Shown: one piece after another, positions 1 to 9,265 of the stretch
How positions within the stretch are numbered: the first letter of the stretch is position 1
How the letters are laid out: the number at the start of each line of letters is the position of its first letter
Assembly: GCA_012729315.1 (NCBI GenBank)
Contig: JAAYDI010000014.1
Span: forward strand, 19,314 to 83,313
Reading direction: 5' to 3'
Length of the DNA stretch: 64,000 nucleotides
Origin: Planctomycetaceae bacterium
Lineage (GTDB): Bacteria; Planctomycetota; Planctomycetia; Pirellulales; Pirellulaceae
Translations under genes and position numbers: made by a program
Notes under the pieces: model-generated
What the model saw: only the letters and a program-made list of their open reading frames with translations
What the model was told of the DNA's origin: nothing
Databases searched by the model: none

Positions 1-157
1 ATATTTCGCGGCTCGCTGGCCTGGGACTCTGGCGGGCGTCCCTCCCAGGAGTTCTATAGCACGCCGAGCGGCGCGCGGGCCGGCCGACCCGCACGGCCGT
101 GGCGAGAAATGCGGGAATCGAGCTGGGGCGCGCATCAGGCAGCGACGGTTCTGCGGC

Positions 158-1774
158 TCAGCGCTCCGTCCCCCCGGCGCGGACGGTCAGATGCCGATTC
201 CAGCGCTGGTTGTCGAGTTCGGGGAAGTCGGTCCGGAAGTGCACGCCCCGCGATTCCTGACGTTCCAGGGCCGAACGCACGATCAGCCGGGCGACGGTCA
301 GCAGGTTCTGCAGTTCCCAGCCGTACGGCTCGGCGAACTGGCGCACCAGGACATACCGGCACCATCGGTCGATCATCTCCACCGCATGGCCCATGCGATC
401 GGCGCAACGGCGGACGCCGACGTCCCGCCACATGAGGCTGGTCAACGAGTTGCGGATATCGGCCAGGTCGAGCGACTTGCGGGGTTGGTCGACGGGGCTG
501 TTCTCCAGCGGCAGGGCGCGGAACGCGTCGTCCGTCTGGTAGGCCGCTTCGGTTGCAGCACGGCCCGCGCGGGTGCCGAACACCAGTGCCTCGAGCAGGC
601 TGTTCGAGGCCAGCCGGTTCGCGCCGTGCAGGCCGGTCGAGGTGACCTCGCCGGCGGCCCAGAGCCCGGGGAGCGACGAGCGGCCCCAGGAATCGACAGT
701 GATACCGCCCATCATGTAGTGGGCACCGGGCCGGACGGGAATCAGGTCGGTCGTGATGTCGATGCCGAACTCCAGACACTTGGCCACGATCCCCGGAAAC
801 CGGTTCTTCACGAACTGCGGATCCAGGTGAGTCATGTCCAGGTAGACGCACGGATGAGCCGTCTTTTCCATCTGTGTCACGATGGCTTGCGCCACGACGT
901 CGCGTGGCGCCAGTTCTCCGCGGGGATCGTAGTCCGACATGAAACGGTAGCCTGCGCGGTCCACCAGACAGGCCCCTTCGCCGCGGAGGGCCTCGGTCAT
1001 CAGGCTCCGGCTGCTCCCGGCAATGTACAACACGGTTGGATGGAACTGTACGAATTCCATGTCCCGCAGCTCCACGCCGGCTCGAAAGGCCATGGCGTGT
1101 CCGTCGCCGGTGGCGACCTGCGGATTGGTCGACTCGCGGTAGATCTGTCCCGTGCCGCCGGAGCAGAGGATGGTCTGTTTGGCCCACACCAGGGCCAGCC
1201 CATACTGGCGGTCATTCACCAGCGCCCCGCAGCACTGGCCGTCGTGGGTCAGCAGGTCGAGCGTGAATGTGTGCTGGCGCACCTGGACGTTCCGCAGCCG
1301 GCTGATCCAGCAGATCATGGCCCGCATGATCTCGCGGCCGGTGGCGTCCCCCATGGCATGCGCGATGCGACTGCAGCTGTGTCCGCCTTCGCGACCCAGT
1401 TCCAGCACCCCGGAACGCAGGTCGAAATTCGTGCCCCAGCGGATCAGTTCGTTGATCCGCTCAGGCGCTTCCCGCACCACCATCGACACGACCTCGCGGT
1501 CACACAGCGTGCCGCCCGCGGTCAGCGTGTCTGCCACGTGCGCGTCGAATGTGTCGTCGGCGTCCAGCACCCCGGCGATGCCCCCTTGTGCATAACTGCT
1601 GGCCGATTCGTCGATCCGGTCCTTGGTGAGGACCAGCACGGACAGCTTCGGGTCGACGGCAACGGCGGCGCGCAGGCCAGCCAAGCCCGTGCCGACGATC
1701 AGGATGTCGGTGAAGAAGTGGGGGATTTGCTTCGGGTGAAACGGCACTAGATACCGAGGGGGGGGGGCATTCAC
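158..1774 (-). CDS. nadB: L-aspartate oxidase (NadB)
   Basis: Cytosolic FAD enzyme that oxidises L-aspartate to iminoaspartate, the first step of de novo NAD synthesis. The 538-aa product has the usual family length. It shows the N-terminal dinucleotide-binding motif GTGLAG (about residues 28-33), the flavin contact SSYAQGGIAG (59-68), the family signature DMEFVQFHPT (238-247) and the C-terminal GAHYMMGG and HGANRLASNSLLE motifs of NadB rather than of succinate dehydrogenase (no partner iron-sulfur or membrane subunit nearby). Its ATG overlaps the stop of the upstream 1227-aa gene by four bases (ATGA), so the two are very likely translationally coupled. nadA and nadC are not in the window. 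Confidence 0.95.
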   Translation of the reverse strand: MNAPPPRYLVPFHPKQIPHFFTDILIVGTGLAGLRAAVAVDPKLSVLVLTKDRIDESASSYAQGGIAGVLDADDTFDAHVADTLTAGGTLCDREVVSMVVREAPERINELIRWGTNFDLRSGVLELGREGGHSCSRIAHAMGDATGREIMRAMICWISRLRNVQVRQHTFTLDLLTHDGQCCGALVNDRQYGLALVWAKQTILCSGGTGQIYRESTNPQVATGDGHAMAFRAGVELRDMEFVQFHPTVLYIAGSSRSLMTEALRGEGACLVDRAGYRFMSDYDPRGELAPRDVVAQAIVTQMEKTAHPCVYLDMTHLDPQFVKNRFPGIVAKCLEFGIDITTDLIPVRPGAHYMMGGITVDSWGRSSLPGLWAAGEVTSTGLHGANRLASNSLLEALVFGTRAGRAATEAAYQTDDAFRALPLENSPVDQPRKSLDLADIRNSLTSLMWRDVGVRRCADRMGHAVEMIDRWCRYVLVRQFAEPYGWELQNLLTVARLIVRSALERQESRGVHFRTDFPELDNQRWNRHLTVRAGGTER

Positions 1775-4700
1775 GGTCTCTGTACACCTCCATCGCTTGT
1801 TCCCCGCGCGGCGCCCCGCTTGTAGGCCTCGAATTGTTCCAGAAATCCCGCCGGCAGTCTACTTGTCCGGCCCCGGTCGAGCTGGCCGCCCGCCTGGTCG
1901 CTCGTGGCGGTGCCGCGGCGGCGGGCGGACTGGGTCGCGCGCAGCCCGAGACTGCGCAGCGCATCGTCCAGATCCGCCTGGGCCGCCGGCCCCTCTTCGC
2001 GCGCGGCCCGTTTGAGTTCCTGCCAGCGGGCCACAAACCGCTGCAGCTCTTCCCTGGTCCAGCCGAGCGACTTGAGCAGTTCGGGATCCGGGTCGTGCTG
2101 CTGGTCCCGCAGACGCTCCAGTACGAGATCGGTCGCCCGGCGGGCGTATTCCAGGTTGACTGCGTCGGCCTCGCGCAGCAGGTCGGCAGGGGGCGGCGAG
2201 GCGGGATCAGCCGTTTCACCGGGTAAGCCACCACTCTCGGGCGGTCCACTGCGTGTGCCCCCCTCGCTGCGCGGCTGCGCGGATGGATCGGCCGGGGTGG
2301 GGGTCGCAGGCGACAGGTCCGGATTCTGTGGCGAAGCCCCCCGTGGCGTTGCCTCCTGGCCCTCCGGCGTCTCGACGCTCTGCGTACCCGCCCCAGGTGT
2401 CTGCTCGGATTGGCCCGTCGTTTCGGGAGCCAACTGCTTGTCACCCGTGCGGTCGGCCGTCCCGTCTTGTCCCGACTCCGGCGAATCCGCATTGCCGGTC
2501 TCGGATGTCGTGTCGCTGCCCGGACTGTCGCCACTCGAACTGTCGCTGCCTGAACTGCCGCCACTCGAACTGTCGCTGCCTGAACTGTCGCTGCCCGGGC
2601 TGCCGCTGCTCGGGCTGTCGCTGCCGGCCTGGCCTTCGTTGCTGACGCCTTCCTGTCGCTCCAATGGCTCCTCGTCGGGATTCTGTGTCTGATCGGTTCC
2701 TTCAGGATTCTTGGGCGTGCGGTGCCCGGTGGATTGTGGGCCGGGGCCGTCGCGCGGGTCGGCGTTTTCGCCTTGCCGGCCGGCCGCATCCTGAAGCGCC
2801 TGCCCCGGCTGCTGGGCGTCGTCGCCCCCGCCCGATTCGGAGGACCCGACTGCCGGACTGGTGGAATTGGACGTCGCGTCTGGGGGGGGAGCCGACCTCT
2901 GGGGCGCGTCATCCGCGTCCGGTTTGGTCAGCGGGTCTGGCGGCGCCTTGCCCGCCTCGGACGAGTTCTCGAACAGCTGCAGCGCACGCTCGAAGGCCTC
3001 TCCGTCGTGCAGCGGTTCGGTGTTCGCACCGGACGGGTTGCCGCCGTCGCGTTCGCCCTGCCGGGCGTCTGGGGCGGCATCGCTGCCCCCCTGAGCATCT
3101 GCACCGGCAGGTGCGGACCCGGTTCCCGGCGCCGGTGCCTGCGTACTGTCTGGAACGCCTCCCGCCGCGTCGGTGGCGGGTGTCGGACTCTGCTCACCCG
3201 GCGCACCGGGCTCACTCGTCGCACCCGGCGCGGCGCTCGGCTGCGACGGCGCGCCCGCACCGTCGGACGACGAAGACGTCTGCTCCGACTGGCCGCCCTG
3301 GCCGTCCTGGCCGGCCGATTCTTCTTGGCCAGATTGAGCTTGGTCGGATTGAGTTGGGTCGGTCTGTTGCTGTCCGGACTGCGACTGGTCACCCTGTTGT
3401 GCCGGATCACTCTGCTGCCCGGTTTCTCCTTCCTGCCCGGCGTCACTTTTCTGCGTCTGGTCACTTTCCTGCGGCTGATTGTCCGACTGACTGGCGCCAC
3501 TGGACTGCGGTTGCTGGGCCTGGTTTTCTGTCTGGTTCTCTGCTCGATTCTCTGCCTGGTCCGTCTGCGGCGTGTCGGAGGTGTCGGAGTTGTCTGACTG
3601 CGTCTGGTTCTGATCTCCAGTTCCCTGGTCGGCCGGCGTGGGGGATTCGTGTGCATCGCCTGGCGCGGGAGGCTGTTGATTTGCGGCGGCAGGAGAATCG
3701 GCGCGGGAGGACTGGGCGTCGGGGGGCTGCTGCGCGTCTTGTGCTGCCGGGTCCCGGTCGTCCTGGGGGGCAGCTTCTGGTTCGCTGCCGACGATGGTGA
3801 TGAACTGGTCGGCGGTGCGTGTTCGGTTGGGCTCCGGCGACCCGTCTTTGGCCGTCCGGTTATCTGCGGCCTCTGCCCAGTAGGTGACTTTGTCGCCCGG
3901 GGCCAGGCCCCAGGTGCCGGGGGCGAAATCATAGGTCACGGTTTCTGGAGCGGTACCGTGCGTGGGGTTGGTCAGCAGGTTCTGGTTGACCAGTTCTTTG
4001 CCGTTGCATCGCGCCTGGAGTGTCACGCTCGCGAGGCCGAAATCCGGATCGAGCGCGCGGATTTCGATACGCTGGGTGCGATTGGCAGCCAGCTCGATGT
4101 CGGCGTTGCGGGGTGTGAGGATCGCGATTTCCGGCGGCAGGTCACGGGACACCTGGATGCGATGGATGGCCGGATCCTGACTGCCCAGGCCGTTGTCGGC
4201 GGTCATCGAGAGCCGGTAGGTCGTGTGTTCCGGCGTGAGCCGATCGGGCTTCAGACGCAGGTCGAAGCCATACGTGGCGGTCCGGCCGTCGCTCGTGACC
4301 GGCTCGCCGCTGGCGTCGACCGGCGCGACGGCGGGGTCTGGATCGAACTCAATCCGTGCGCTCCTGATCACATGGTTGGCGCGGGCATGGATGATGACGC
4401 GAGTGTTTTCCAGCGCCTGGATTTCCCCGTTCTTCTCCACGACCAGATCCGGCATCTGCGTGTAGGCCGGATACTTGTACTCCACCCGCTCGACCACGAT
4501 CATCGGCATGTCGGAGACCGTCAGTGCGAATTCCGACGAGCGGGCGTCACCCGCCTCGATCCAGTACGTGACCGATTGCCGCAGCCCGGTGGGATCGGGG
4601 GGCAGCACACACGCATAGCGTTGCCCGTCGGCCGGGCAGGTCAGCGGCACCGCCTGATCCACAGTCTGTTTGTCGGCGGTGGAGAAGAACAGCGTAGCCG

Positions 4701-5454
4701 ACTCGTCGGCCCTCAGCCCCAGGATCCGCGCGGAGACGGTCGGGCGATCGCCGTACACCAGCGTCATCGGCGTACTGGCCGATTGCACCTGGGTTCCGCG
4801 CGCGACCCACACCTCGTTGATCGACACCCGCGACGGGCGCGGGAGGTCGGCCCAGGGGGCGGCCACGCGCAACACGGTCTGGAAGGCATCCTTGGGCGAG
4901 AAGATGGTGTAGACGGCAAACAGCACCATCAGCGCGACGACCAGGTACCCGACATGTATCAGCTTCGTCCGATCCACCGCCAGATCAATGTTCACTCGGC
5001 GGAGATCCCATGCGGCCCGCTGCCGCAGCGCCTGGTAGACCAGCCGATTGGTCGGGGTCGGATCGCGGCGGAACATGAGGAAGTTGATCAGGCTGTTTTT
5101 GAGCGACGGGTCGCTCTGCTCGATGGCCCGCGCGGCATAGGCCGGATTGATACGGCGCAGGAACGGCGGGACCAGAAAGGCGGCCACGCAGTAGGTTATC
5201 CCCAGCAGGAGTATCGCCAGTGCGGTCAGGCGGCCGATCCGGCCCAGGTCGGCAATCCAGTGGTCGAACAGGACGACCAGCAGCAGGTAGGCGATGATGC
5301 CGCCGATCAGGCCCATGGCAATGCTGCCCAGATCGACCCATTTGACGCGCCGCCGGGTCCGTGCCAACTGCTGCTCGATGAACTGGTCGTGTTGCAGATT
5401 GGTTTCGGGTCCCACGACCATGGGGCCGGGTGATTTTGTGGTTCCGCTCGCCAT
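1771..5454 (-). CDS. Large membrane-anchored protein with Gln/Ser/Asp-rich low-complexity domain
   Basis: A 1227-aa protein. The N-terminus has hydrophobic segments near residues 40-64, 76-96 and 166-187, then an extracytoplasmic-looking beta-rich part (to about residue 560), then roughly 500 residues dominated by Gln, Ser, Asp, Gly, Pro and Thr, and a short ordered C-terminus with a helical region. The architecture (two close helices, a third, then a long periplasmic part) resembles the DUF4175-type proteins encoded near aerotolerance/BatA-like operons in Planctomycetota, but I cannot confirm the family. The low-complexity part is built of imperfect nucleotide repeats (about 2515-2630). It is followed by nadB with a 4-base overlap, which is an unexpected partner. 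Confidence 0.8.
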   Translation of the reverse strand: MASGTTKSPGPMVVGPETNLQHDQFIEQQLARTRRRVKWVDLGSIAMGLIGGIIAYLLLVVLFDHWIADLGRIGRLTALAILLLGITYCVAAFLVPPFLRRINPAYAARAIEQSDPSLKNSLINFLMFRRDPTPTNRLVYQALRQRAAWDLRRVNIDLAVDRTKLIHVGYLVVALMVLFAVYTIFSPKDAFQTVLRVAAPWADLPRPSRVSINEVWVARGTQVQSASTPMTLVYGDRPTVSARILGLRADESATLFFSTADKQTVDQAVPLTCPADGQRYACVLPPDPTGLRQSVTYWIEAGDARSSEFALTVSDMPMIVVERVEYKYPAYTQMPDLVVEKNGEIQALENTRVIIHARANHVIRSARIEFDPDPAVAPVDASGEPVTSDGRTATYGFDLRLKPDRLTPEHTTYRLSMTADNGLGSQDPAIHRIQVSRDLPPEIAILTPRNADIELAANRTQRIEIRALDPDFGLASVTLQARCNGKELVNQNLLTNPTHGTAPETVTYDFAPGTWGLAPGDKVTYWAEAADNRTAKDGSPEPNRTRTADQFITIVGSEPEAAPQDDRDPAAQDAQQPPDAQSSRADSPAAANQQPPAPGDAHESPTPADQGTGDQNQTQSDNSDTSDTPQTDQAENRAENQTENQAQQPQSSGASQSDNQPQESDQTQKSDAGQEGETGQQSDPAQQGDQSQSGQQQTDPTQSDQAQSGQEESAGQDGQGGQSEQTSSSSDGAGAPSQPSAAPGATSEPGAPGEQSPTPATDAAGGVPDSTQAPAPGTGSAPAGADAQGGSDAAPDARQGERDGGNPSGANTEPLHDGEAFERALQLFENSSEAGKAPPDPLTKPDADDAPQRSAPPPDATSNSTSPAVGSSESGGGDDAQQPGQALQDAAGRQGENADPRDGPGPQSTGHRTPKNPEGTDQTQNPDEEPLERQEGVSNEGQAGSDSPSSGSPGSDSSGSDSSSGGSSGSDSSSGDSPGSDTTSETGNADSPESGQDGTADRTGDKQLAPETTGQSEQTPGAGTQSVETPEGQEATPRGASPQNPDLSPATPTPADPSAQPRSEGGTRSGPPESGGLPGETADPASPPPADLLREADAVNLEYARRATDLVLERLRDQQHDPDPELLKSLGWTREELQRFVARWQELKRAAREEGPAAQADLDDALRSLGLRATQSARRRGTATSDQAGGQLDRGRTSRLPAGFLEQFEAYKRGAARGTSDGGVQRP

Positions 5455-5674
5455 GAGTCTGCCTGTCTGCTCACCAGGAAAGGCACCGGCCCATAAACCG
5501 GCACACGTGAAACCGGTCCACGTGCGCTCGCCGTCCGCTGAGCGTGGGGTCTCCCTCTCCGGCCAAGCTCTTTCCTAAGTATAGATGACTGCGCGCGGGG
5601 ATCAGATCCCCAAAATGGTTCCCTGTCGCGCGTCTTCGGCGCTGCTGCGCGTGCTCCCGGGAGGTAACGGAGCG

Positions 5675-5703
5675 TTGACCGGGGCGTGGCGTTGTGTTAC
5701 TTT
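5675..5703 (+). promoter_or_regulatory. Candidate sigma-70 type promoter for the dehydrogenase gene
   Basis: TTGACC at 5675-5680, 17-base spacer, TACTTT at 5698-5703. The -35 matches five of six consensus bases and the -10 only three, so this is tentative. It lies about 140 bases before the ATG at 5842. Confidence 0.3.
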
Positions 5704-5799
5704 GCGCGCTCCCCAGAAGTGGCGGGGAGGCTTGTGGCGAATGTGCGGGCTTGTGGCCCGGGGGGCGAGGCGGACTGGGTCCGGGTGCGACAGGCGAGC

Positions 5800-5827
5800 A
5801 GATTGCGGATACAAGATTGCGGATACA
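5800..5827. repeat. 14-bp perfect tandem duplication
   Basis: The unit AGATTGCGGATACA occurs twice with no spacer, just upstream of the start codon at 5842. One of a series of such duplications in this window. Confidence 0.9.
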
Positions 5828-5841
5828 TCTGAGGAATCGAC

Positions 5842-6939
5842 ATGGCTCATGAAGTGACCTTGATCACGGGCGACGGCACGGGTCCGGAACTGGCGGCCGC
5901 GGCGCGGCAGTGCGTGGACGCGACTGGTGTGGACATCCGGTGGGATGTGCAGGAAGCGGGTGTGGACGTGATGGAGAAGACGGGCACCCCGTTGCCGGAC
6001 GCCGTGCTTGAGAGTGTCCGGCGCACGCGGTGTGCGCTCAAGGCGCCCATTACGACGCCGGTGGGGACCGGTTTTCGCAGCATCAACGTGTTTCTGCGCC
6101 AGGCGCTCGGGCTGTTCGCCTGCGTGCGCCCGTGCAAGTACTATCCGGGGGTGCGGAGCTTCTTCAGTCAAGCGGGTGTGGACCTGGTGATTGTCCGCGA
6201 GAACACGGAGGACCTGTACGCGGGGGTCGAGTTTGAGGCGGGCACGGCGGAGGCGGACCGGCTGATCACGTTCATCAACGAACTGCCGTCGGACTGCAAG
6301 ATCAAGACCGGTGGCCAGGAGACGGGGATCTCGATCAAGCCGATCAGCGTAACGGGCAGCGAGAACATCGTCCGCTGCGCCTTCGACTATGCCCGGCAGA
6401 ATCAGCGGCGGAAGGTGACGGCGGTCCACAAAGCCAACATCATGAAGTATTCGGACGGGCTGTTTCTGGCCACGGCCAGGCGGGTGGCGCAGGACTATCC
6501 GGACATCGAGTTTGAAGACCGCATCGTCGACAACATGTGCATGCAGTTGACGCAGAAGCCCGAGTTGTACGACGTGCTGGTGCTGCCCAACCTGTATGGG
6601 GACATTATCAGTGATCTGGGGGCCGGGTTGGTGGGCGGGCTGGGGATGGCACCGGGGGCGAACCTGGGCCCGGAGGGTGCGGTGTTTGAAGCCACGCATG
6701 GCAGCGCGCCCAAGTACAAGGGGCTGAACAAAGTCAATCCGTGTGCCTTGATCCTGTCGGGCATGCTGATGTTGCGTCATCTCGGGGAGACGGCGGCCGC
6801 CGATCGGCTGGAGCAGGCGCTGGCGGCGGTGATTGCGGAAGGCAAGCATGTTACGTACGATTTGAAGGCCACGCGCGACGATCCGTCGGCTGTCGGGACG
6901 CGCGAGATGGCTGATGCGATCTGTGCGAGGATGCGGTGA
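5842..6939 (+). CDS. Isocitrate/isopropylmalate dehydrogenase family protein (NAD-IDH-like)
   Basis: 365 aa, a full-length member of the beta-decarboxylating dehydrogenases, which oxidise and decarboxylate a 2-hydroxy acid with NAD(P). The substrate-binding helix SINVFLR (80-86), arginine in CVRPCK, the signature [13 protein letters not shown] (118-130), the metal-binding [13 protein letters not shown] and the cofactor loop HGSAPKYKG are all present. The Ser at the start of SINVFLR and the [11 protein letters not shown] string favour isocitrate (or homoisocitrate) over 3-isopropylmalate; leuCD are not adjacent. The downstream neighbour starts 67 bases on. The ATG is preceded by GAGGAA at 5830-5835, a suitable ribosome-binding site. 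Confidence 0.85.
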   Translation: MAHEVTLITGDGTGPELAAAARQCVDATGVDIRWDVQEAGVDVMEKTGTPLPDAVLESVRRTRCALKAPITTPVGTGFRSINVFLRQALGLFACVRPCKYYPGVRSFFSQAGVDLVIVRENTEDLYAGVEFEAGTAEADRLITFINELPSDCKIKTGGQETGISIKPISVTGSENIVRCAFDYARQNQRRKVTAVHKANIMKYSDGLFLATARRVAQDYPDIEFEDRIVDNMCMQLTQKPELYDVLVLPNLYGDIISDLGAGLVGGLGMAPGANLGPEGAVFEATHGSAPKYKGLNKVNPCALILSGMLMLRHLGETAAADRLEQALAAVIAEGKHVTYDLKATRDDPSAVGTREMADAICARMR

Positions 6940-6947
6940 GAGTCGAT

Positions 6948-6973
6948 TCTTGCCGGATACTCTTGCCGGATAC
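6948..6973. repeat. 13-bp perfect tandem duplication
   Basis: TCTTGCCGGATAC occurs at 6948-6960 and again at 6961-6973, immediately after the dehydrogenase stop codon. Confidence 0.9.
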
Positions 6974-7006
6974 GCAAGTCATGGGCTGCATGAGTGGGCA
7001 AGGTTG

Positions 7007-7348
7007 ATGCCAGCAAAAAACAAGAAAACCGAGTTGATCCGAAAACTCCGCGAGGGCAAGTATCAGTTCCACGTCTACCCGCAGAGGACCGAGGTCTTCA
7101 TCGGGCGGCGCTCGATCGGCTCGATCGTCGGCATGAAGGAGCAGAGTGGTCGGCATTGTTTCCGACTTGCCTGTGACTCGCGTCGCACGCCGCGCACGTA
7201 TCGTGGCCGCGCGCAGGCGGCCCAGGCGCTGGAGATGATCGACGACCTGAAGCGGCTCGCCAAACAGGGGCGGTGGTCGGTTGAAGAAATGATCATTCGC
7301 AGTTGGGACGAAAAGCCGCGGGCCTCGCAGGTGTCGGACGCGGAGTGA
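7007..7348 (+). CDS. Small basic hypothetical protein
   Basis: 113 aa from the ATG at 7007 (an earlier in-frame start at 6914 would overlap the dehydrogenase and includes the 13-bp duplication, so it is less likely). The product is Lys/Arg-rich at the N-terminus (PAKNKKTELIRKLREGKY), followed by a short beta-rich segment with the string HVYPQRTEVFIGRRSIGSIVG and a helical C-terminus. It looks like a small cytosolic, possibly nucleic-acid-binding protein. I do not recognise a family. Its stop at 7346-7348 lies 34 bases before the likely start of lpxK, suggesting co-transcription. Confidence 0.6.
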   Translation: MPAKNKKTELIRKLREGKYQFHVYPQRTEVFIGRRSIGSIVGMKEQSGRHCFRLACDSRRTPRTYRGRAQAAQALEMIDDLKRLAKQGRWSVEEMIIRSWDEKPRASQVSDAE

Positions 7349-7382
7349 TTTGACCGGCGCGCATAATTCCGTGTACAGTCCG

Positions 7383-8438
7383 ATGGCATACCGGGATCTG
7401 ATCAGCGGCAGCCGGCGCGGCTGGGCCGCCGCACTGGCGCGCGGGCTGCTGCAGTTGGCCGAAGTCCCGTACCGCTGGGCGGTGAACCACCGTAATCGGC
7501 GCTTTGACCGCGGGCAGGCGGCGATCATGCGGGTGCCGGTCCCCGTGATCAGTGTCGGCAACATCACGGCGGGCGGCACCGGCAAGACTCCCCTGGTGGC
7601 CTGGCTGGCGGGCTGGCTCCAGGGCCGCGGGCTGGACGTCGTGCTGATCAGCCGCGGGTACAAATCCACCGCGCGGCGGCCGAACGACGAGGCGCTGGAG
7701 TTAGCGCGGCTGCTGCCGCACGTCCCACATCTCCAGGATCCCGACCGGGTGACGGCGGCGCGGGCCGCCTGTGAGGTGCTGGCGTGCGATGTGATCGTGC
7801 TCGACGACGCCTTCCAGCATCGCCGCCTCTACCGCGACCTGGACATCGTGTTGATCGATGCGTTGGATCCGTTCGGCTATCGCCACGTGTTGCCGCGCGG
7901 GCTGTTGCGCGAGCCGCTGACGGGGCTGGCGCGGGCCGACGTGATTGGGCTCTCACGCGCCGATGCGGTGAGTGCGGCGGAGCGGGCCGCACTGCGCGCG
8001 GAACTCGGACGATTGGCGCCGCGCGCCGCCTGGATGGAACTTGCGCACCGGCCGCAGTCGCTGGTCAATGCCGCCGGGGAGACGCGGGAGGTGACTCACC
8101 TGGCCGGCCGCCGCGTGGCGGCTTTCTGCGGGATCGGCAACCCGGAGGCTTTCCGCCGTTCGCTCGCCGGATTGGACTACCGGGTCGACCCCTTCCACTG
8201 CTATCCCGATCATCACGTCTACACCCCCGCGGACATCGCGATGCTCGAACGATCGCTTGCCGCGCAACCGGGGCTCGAGGCTGTCGTGTGTACCTGCAAG
8301 GACCTGGTGAAATTCCAGACCACCTACATCGGCTCCCTGCCGCTCTGGGCGCTGGCCATCGCGATCGACGTGACGGCCGGCCAGCCCGCGCTGGAAGCGG
8401 AGCTCCAGCGGATCCTGGACCGGCGGGAGGGGCACTGA
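7383..8438 (+). CDS. lpxK: Tetraacyldisaccharide 4'-kinase (LpxK)
   Basis: Phosphorylates the 4' position of the lipid A tetraacyldisaccharide at the inner membrane, the sixth step of the Raetz pathway; its presence implies an outer membrane with lipid A. The 351-aa product carries an amphipathic N-terminal helix, the sequence VPVISVGNITAGGTGKTPLV containing the Walker A motif GGTGKT (64-69), SRGYKS, the catalytic-region DDAFQHRRL and the late CTCKDLVKF motif. I chose ATG 7383 (MAYRDLISG) over the TTG at 7350, which has no family support. Other lpx genes are not in the window; a glycosyltransferase cluster lies convergently downstream. Confidence 0.92.
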   Translation: MAYRDLISGSRRGWAAALARGLLQLAEVPYRWAVNHRNRRFDRGQAAIMRVPVPVISVGNITAGGTGKTPLVAWLAGWLQGRGLDVVLISRGYKSTARRPNDEALELARLLPHVPHLQDPDRVTAARAACEVLACDVIVLDDAFQHRRLYRDLDIVLIDALDPFGYRHVLPRGLLREPLTGLARADVIGLSRADAVSAAERAALRAELGRLAPRAAWMELAHRPQSLVNAAGETREVTHLAGRRVAAFCGIGNPEAFRRSLAGLDYRVDPFHCYPDHHVYTPADIAMLERSLAAQPGLEAVVCTCKDLVKFQTTYIGSLPLWALAIAIDVTAGQPALEAELQRILDRREGH

Positions 8439-8464
8439 GCCGGCTGGCGGCGAAGCGCTGGCAG

Positions 8465-9232
8465 TCAGAACGGCAGCAGCAGACGGAGGCCGCGGGCCCA
8501 GCCGGCATCGCGGCAGAGCTGGTAGCGACTTGCCAGGCTGTACGCGATGTTGTAACGCAGCTTGCGGTACCAGCCAGCGGCGTTGCGGACGTTGCGGACA
8601 CCGATGGTGGAGGCCCGGCAGAGCGCCGGGTCGAGCGTGACGAGTTCGGGGGCCAGGGTGGCGACGCGTAGCCCGATCTCCCACCAGTGCTTGATTTCCA
8701 CGTCGATCGGCCGCCGGACGCGGCTGCTGTGGGCGAGCATCTTGCGGGCCCCGGCCAGCGACCACAGGTGCGCGTTGGCGTTGATCGGCGGTCGGCGAAA
8801 GCGGACCAGCCGGTCGCCGTTGGACAGAACCTGCAGCACCAGCTGGCGCGGCAGGTGGCCGTTGAGCTTGATCAGGTCGAACGTGGGGGCGGCTTCCTGG
8901 CAGAGCACGGTGAGCCGCGTGGCGAAGTCTGCCGGCAGCCGGACGTCGTCTTCCAGCACGACGGCCCAGGGGCAGTCGTGGTCCACCAGGTACTGGAGCG
9001 CCTTGAGGTGGCTGAGATAGCAGCCGACTTCCGCTCCGGTCAGTGGGCTGTGGAAGGCCGCAAACGACTCGGCACAGCAGGCCGCCCGCTGCGCGGCGTC
9101 CAGCGCGCGCCCGTCCACCGCGGCGATGAACTCCGCCGTCAGGCCGAGACGCGCACACTGACTGGCCATCGCGGCGCGGCGCGCTGCGCTGCTCGGCAGA
9201 TTGATGATCAGAACGGGGCAGGGCTGCATCAC
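8465..9232 (-). CDS. Glycosyltransferase family 25 protein
   Basis: 255 aa. The N-terminus VLIINLPSSAARR, the segment GCYLSHLKALQYL and the acidic motif LEDDV (93-97) are the hallmarks of GT25 (LPS/lipooligosaccharide beta-galactosyltransferase-like) enzymes, which transfer sugars from nucleotide donors in the cytosol or at the membrane. The likely role is cell-surface polysaccharide or lipid A core decoration, consistent with lpxK next door (convergent, 26 bases between stops). Donor and acceptor cannot be read from sequence. Confidence 0.8.
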   Translation of the reverse strand: MMQPCPVLIINLPSSAARRAAMASQCARLGLTAEFIAAVDGRALDAAQRAACCAESFAAFHSPLTGAEVGCYLSHLKALQYLVDHDCPWAVVLEDDVRLPADFATRLTVLCQEAAPTFDLIKLNGHLPRQLVLQVLSNGDRLVRFRRPPINANAHLWSLAGARKMLAHSSRVRRPIDVEIKHWWEIGLRVATLAPELVTLDPALCRASTIGVRNVRNAAGWYRKLRYNIAYSLASRYQLCRDAGWARGLRLLLPF

Positions 9233-9265
9233 TCGACGGTCGTCATCGTTCCTGCGGGGCGGGCC

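Larger units (their letters stand above)
5455..5841. other. Divergent intergenic region
   Basis: 387 bases between the minus-strand 1227-aa gene and the plus-strand dehydrogenase. It should hold promoters for both. I see one plus-strand candidate (5675-5703) and a perfect 14-bp tandem duplication at 5800-5827; otherwise no gene or RNA is evident. Confidence 0.6.

Noticed and set aside
2515..2630. Imperfect repeats resembling an array
   Set aside because: They lie inside the 1227-aa gene and encode its Ser/Asp/Gly low-complexity part; no spacers as in CRISPR.
3649..5433. A 594-codon plus-strand frame opposite the 1227-aa gene
   Set aside because: It mirrors the minus-strand gene, has no ribosome-binding site or domain, and the minus-strand frame fits an annotated-type protein with coupling to nadB.
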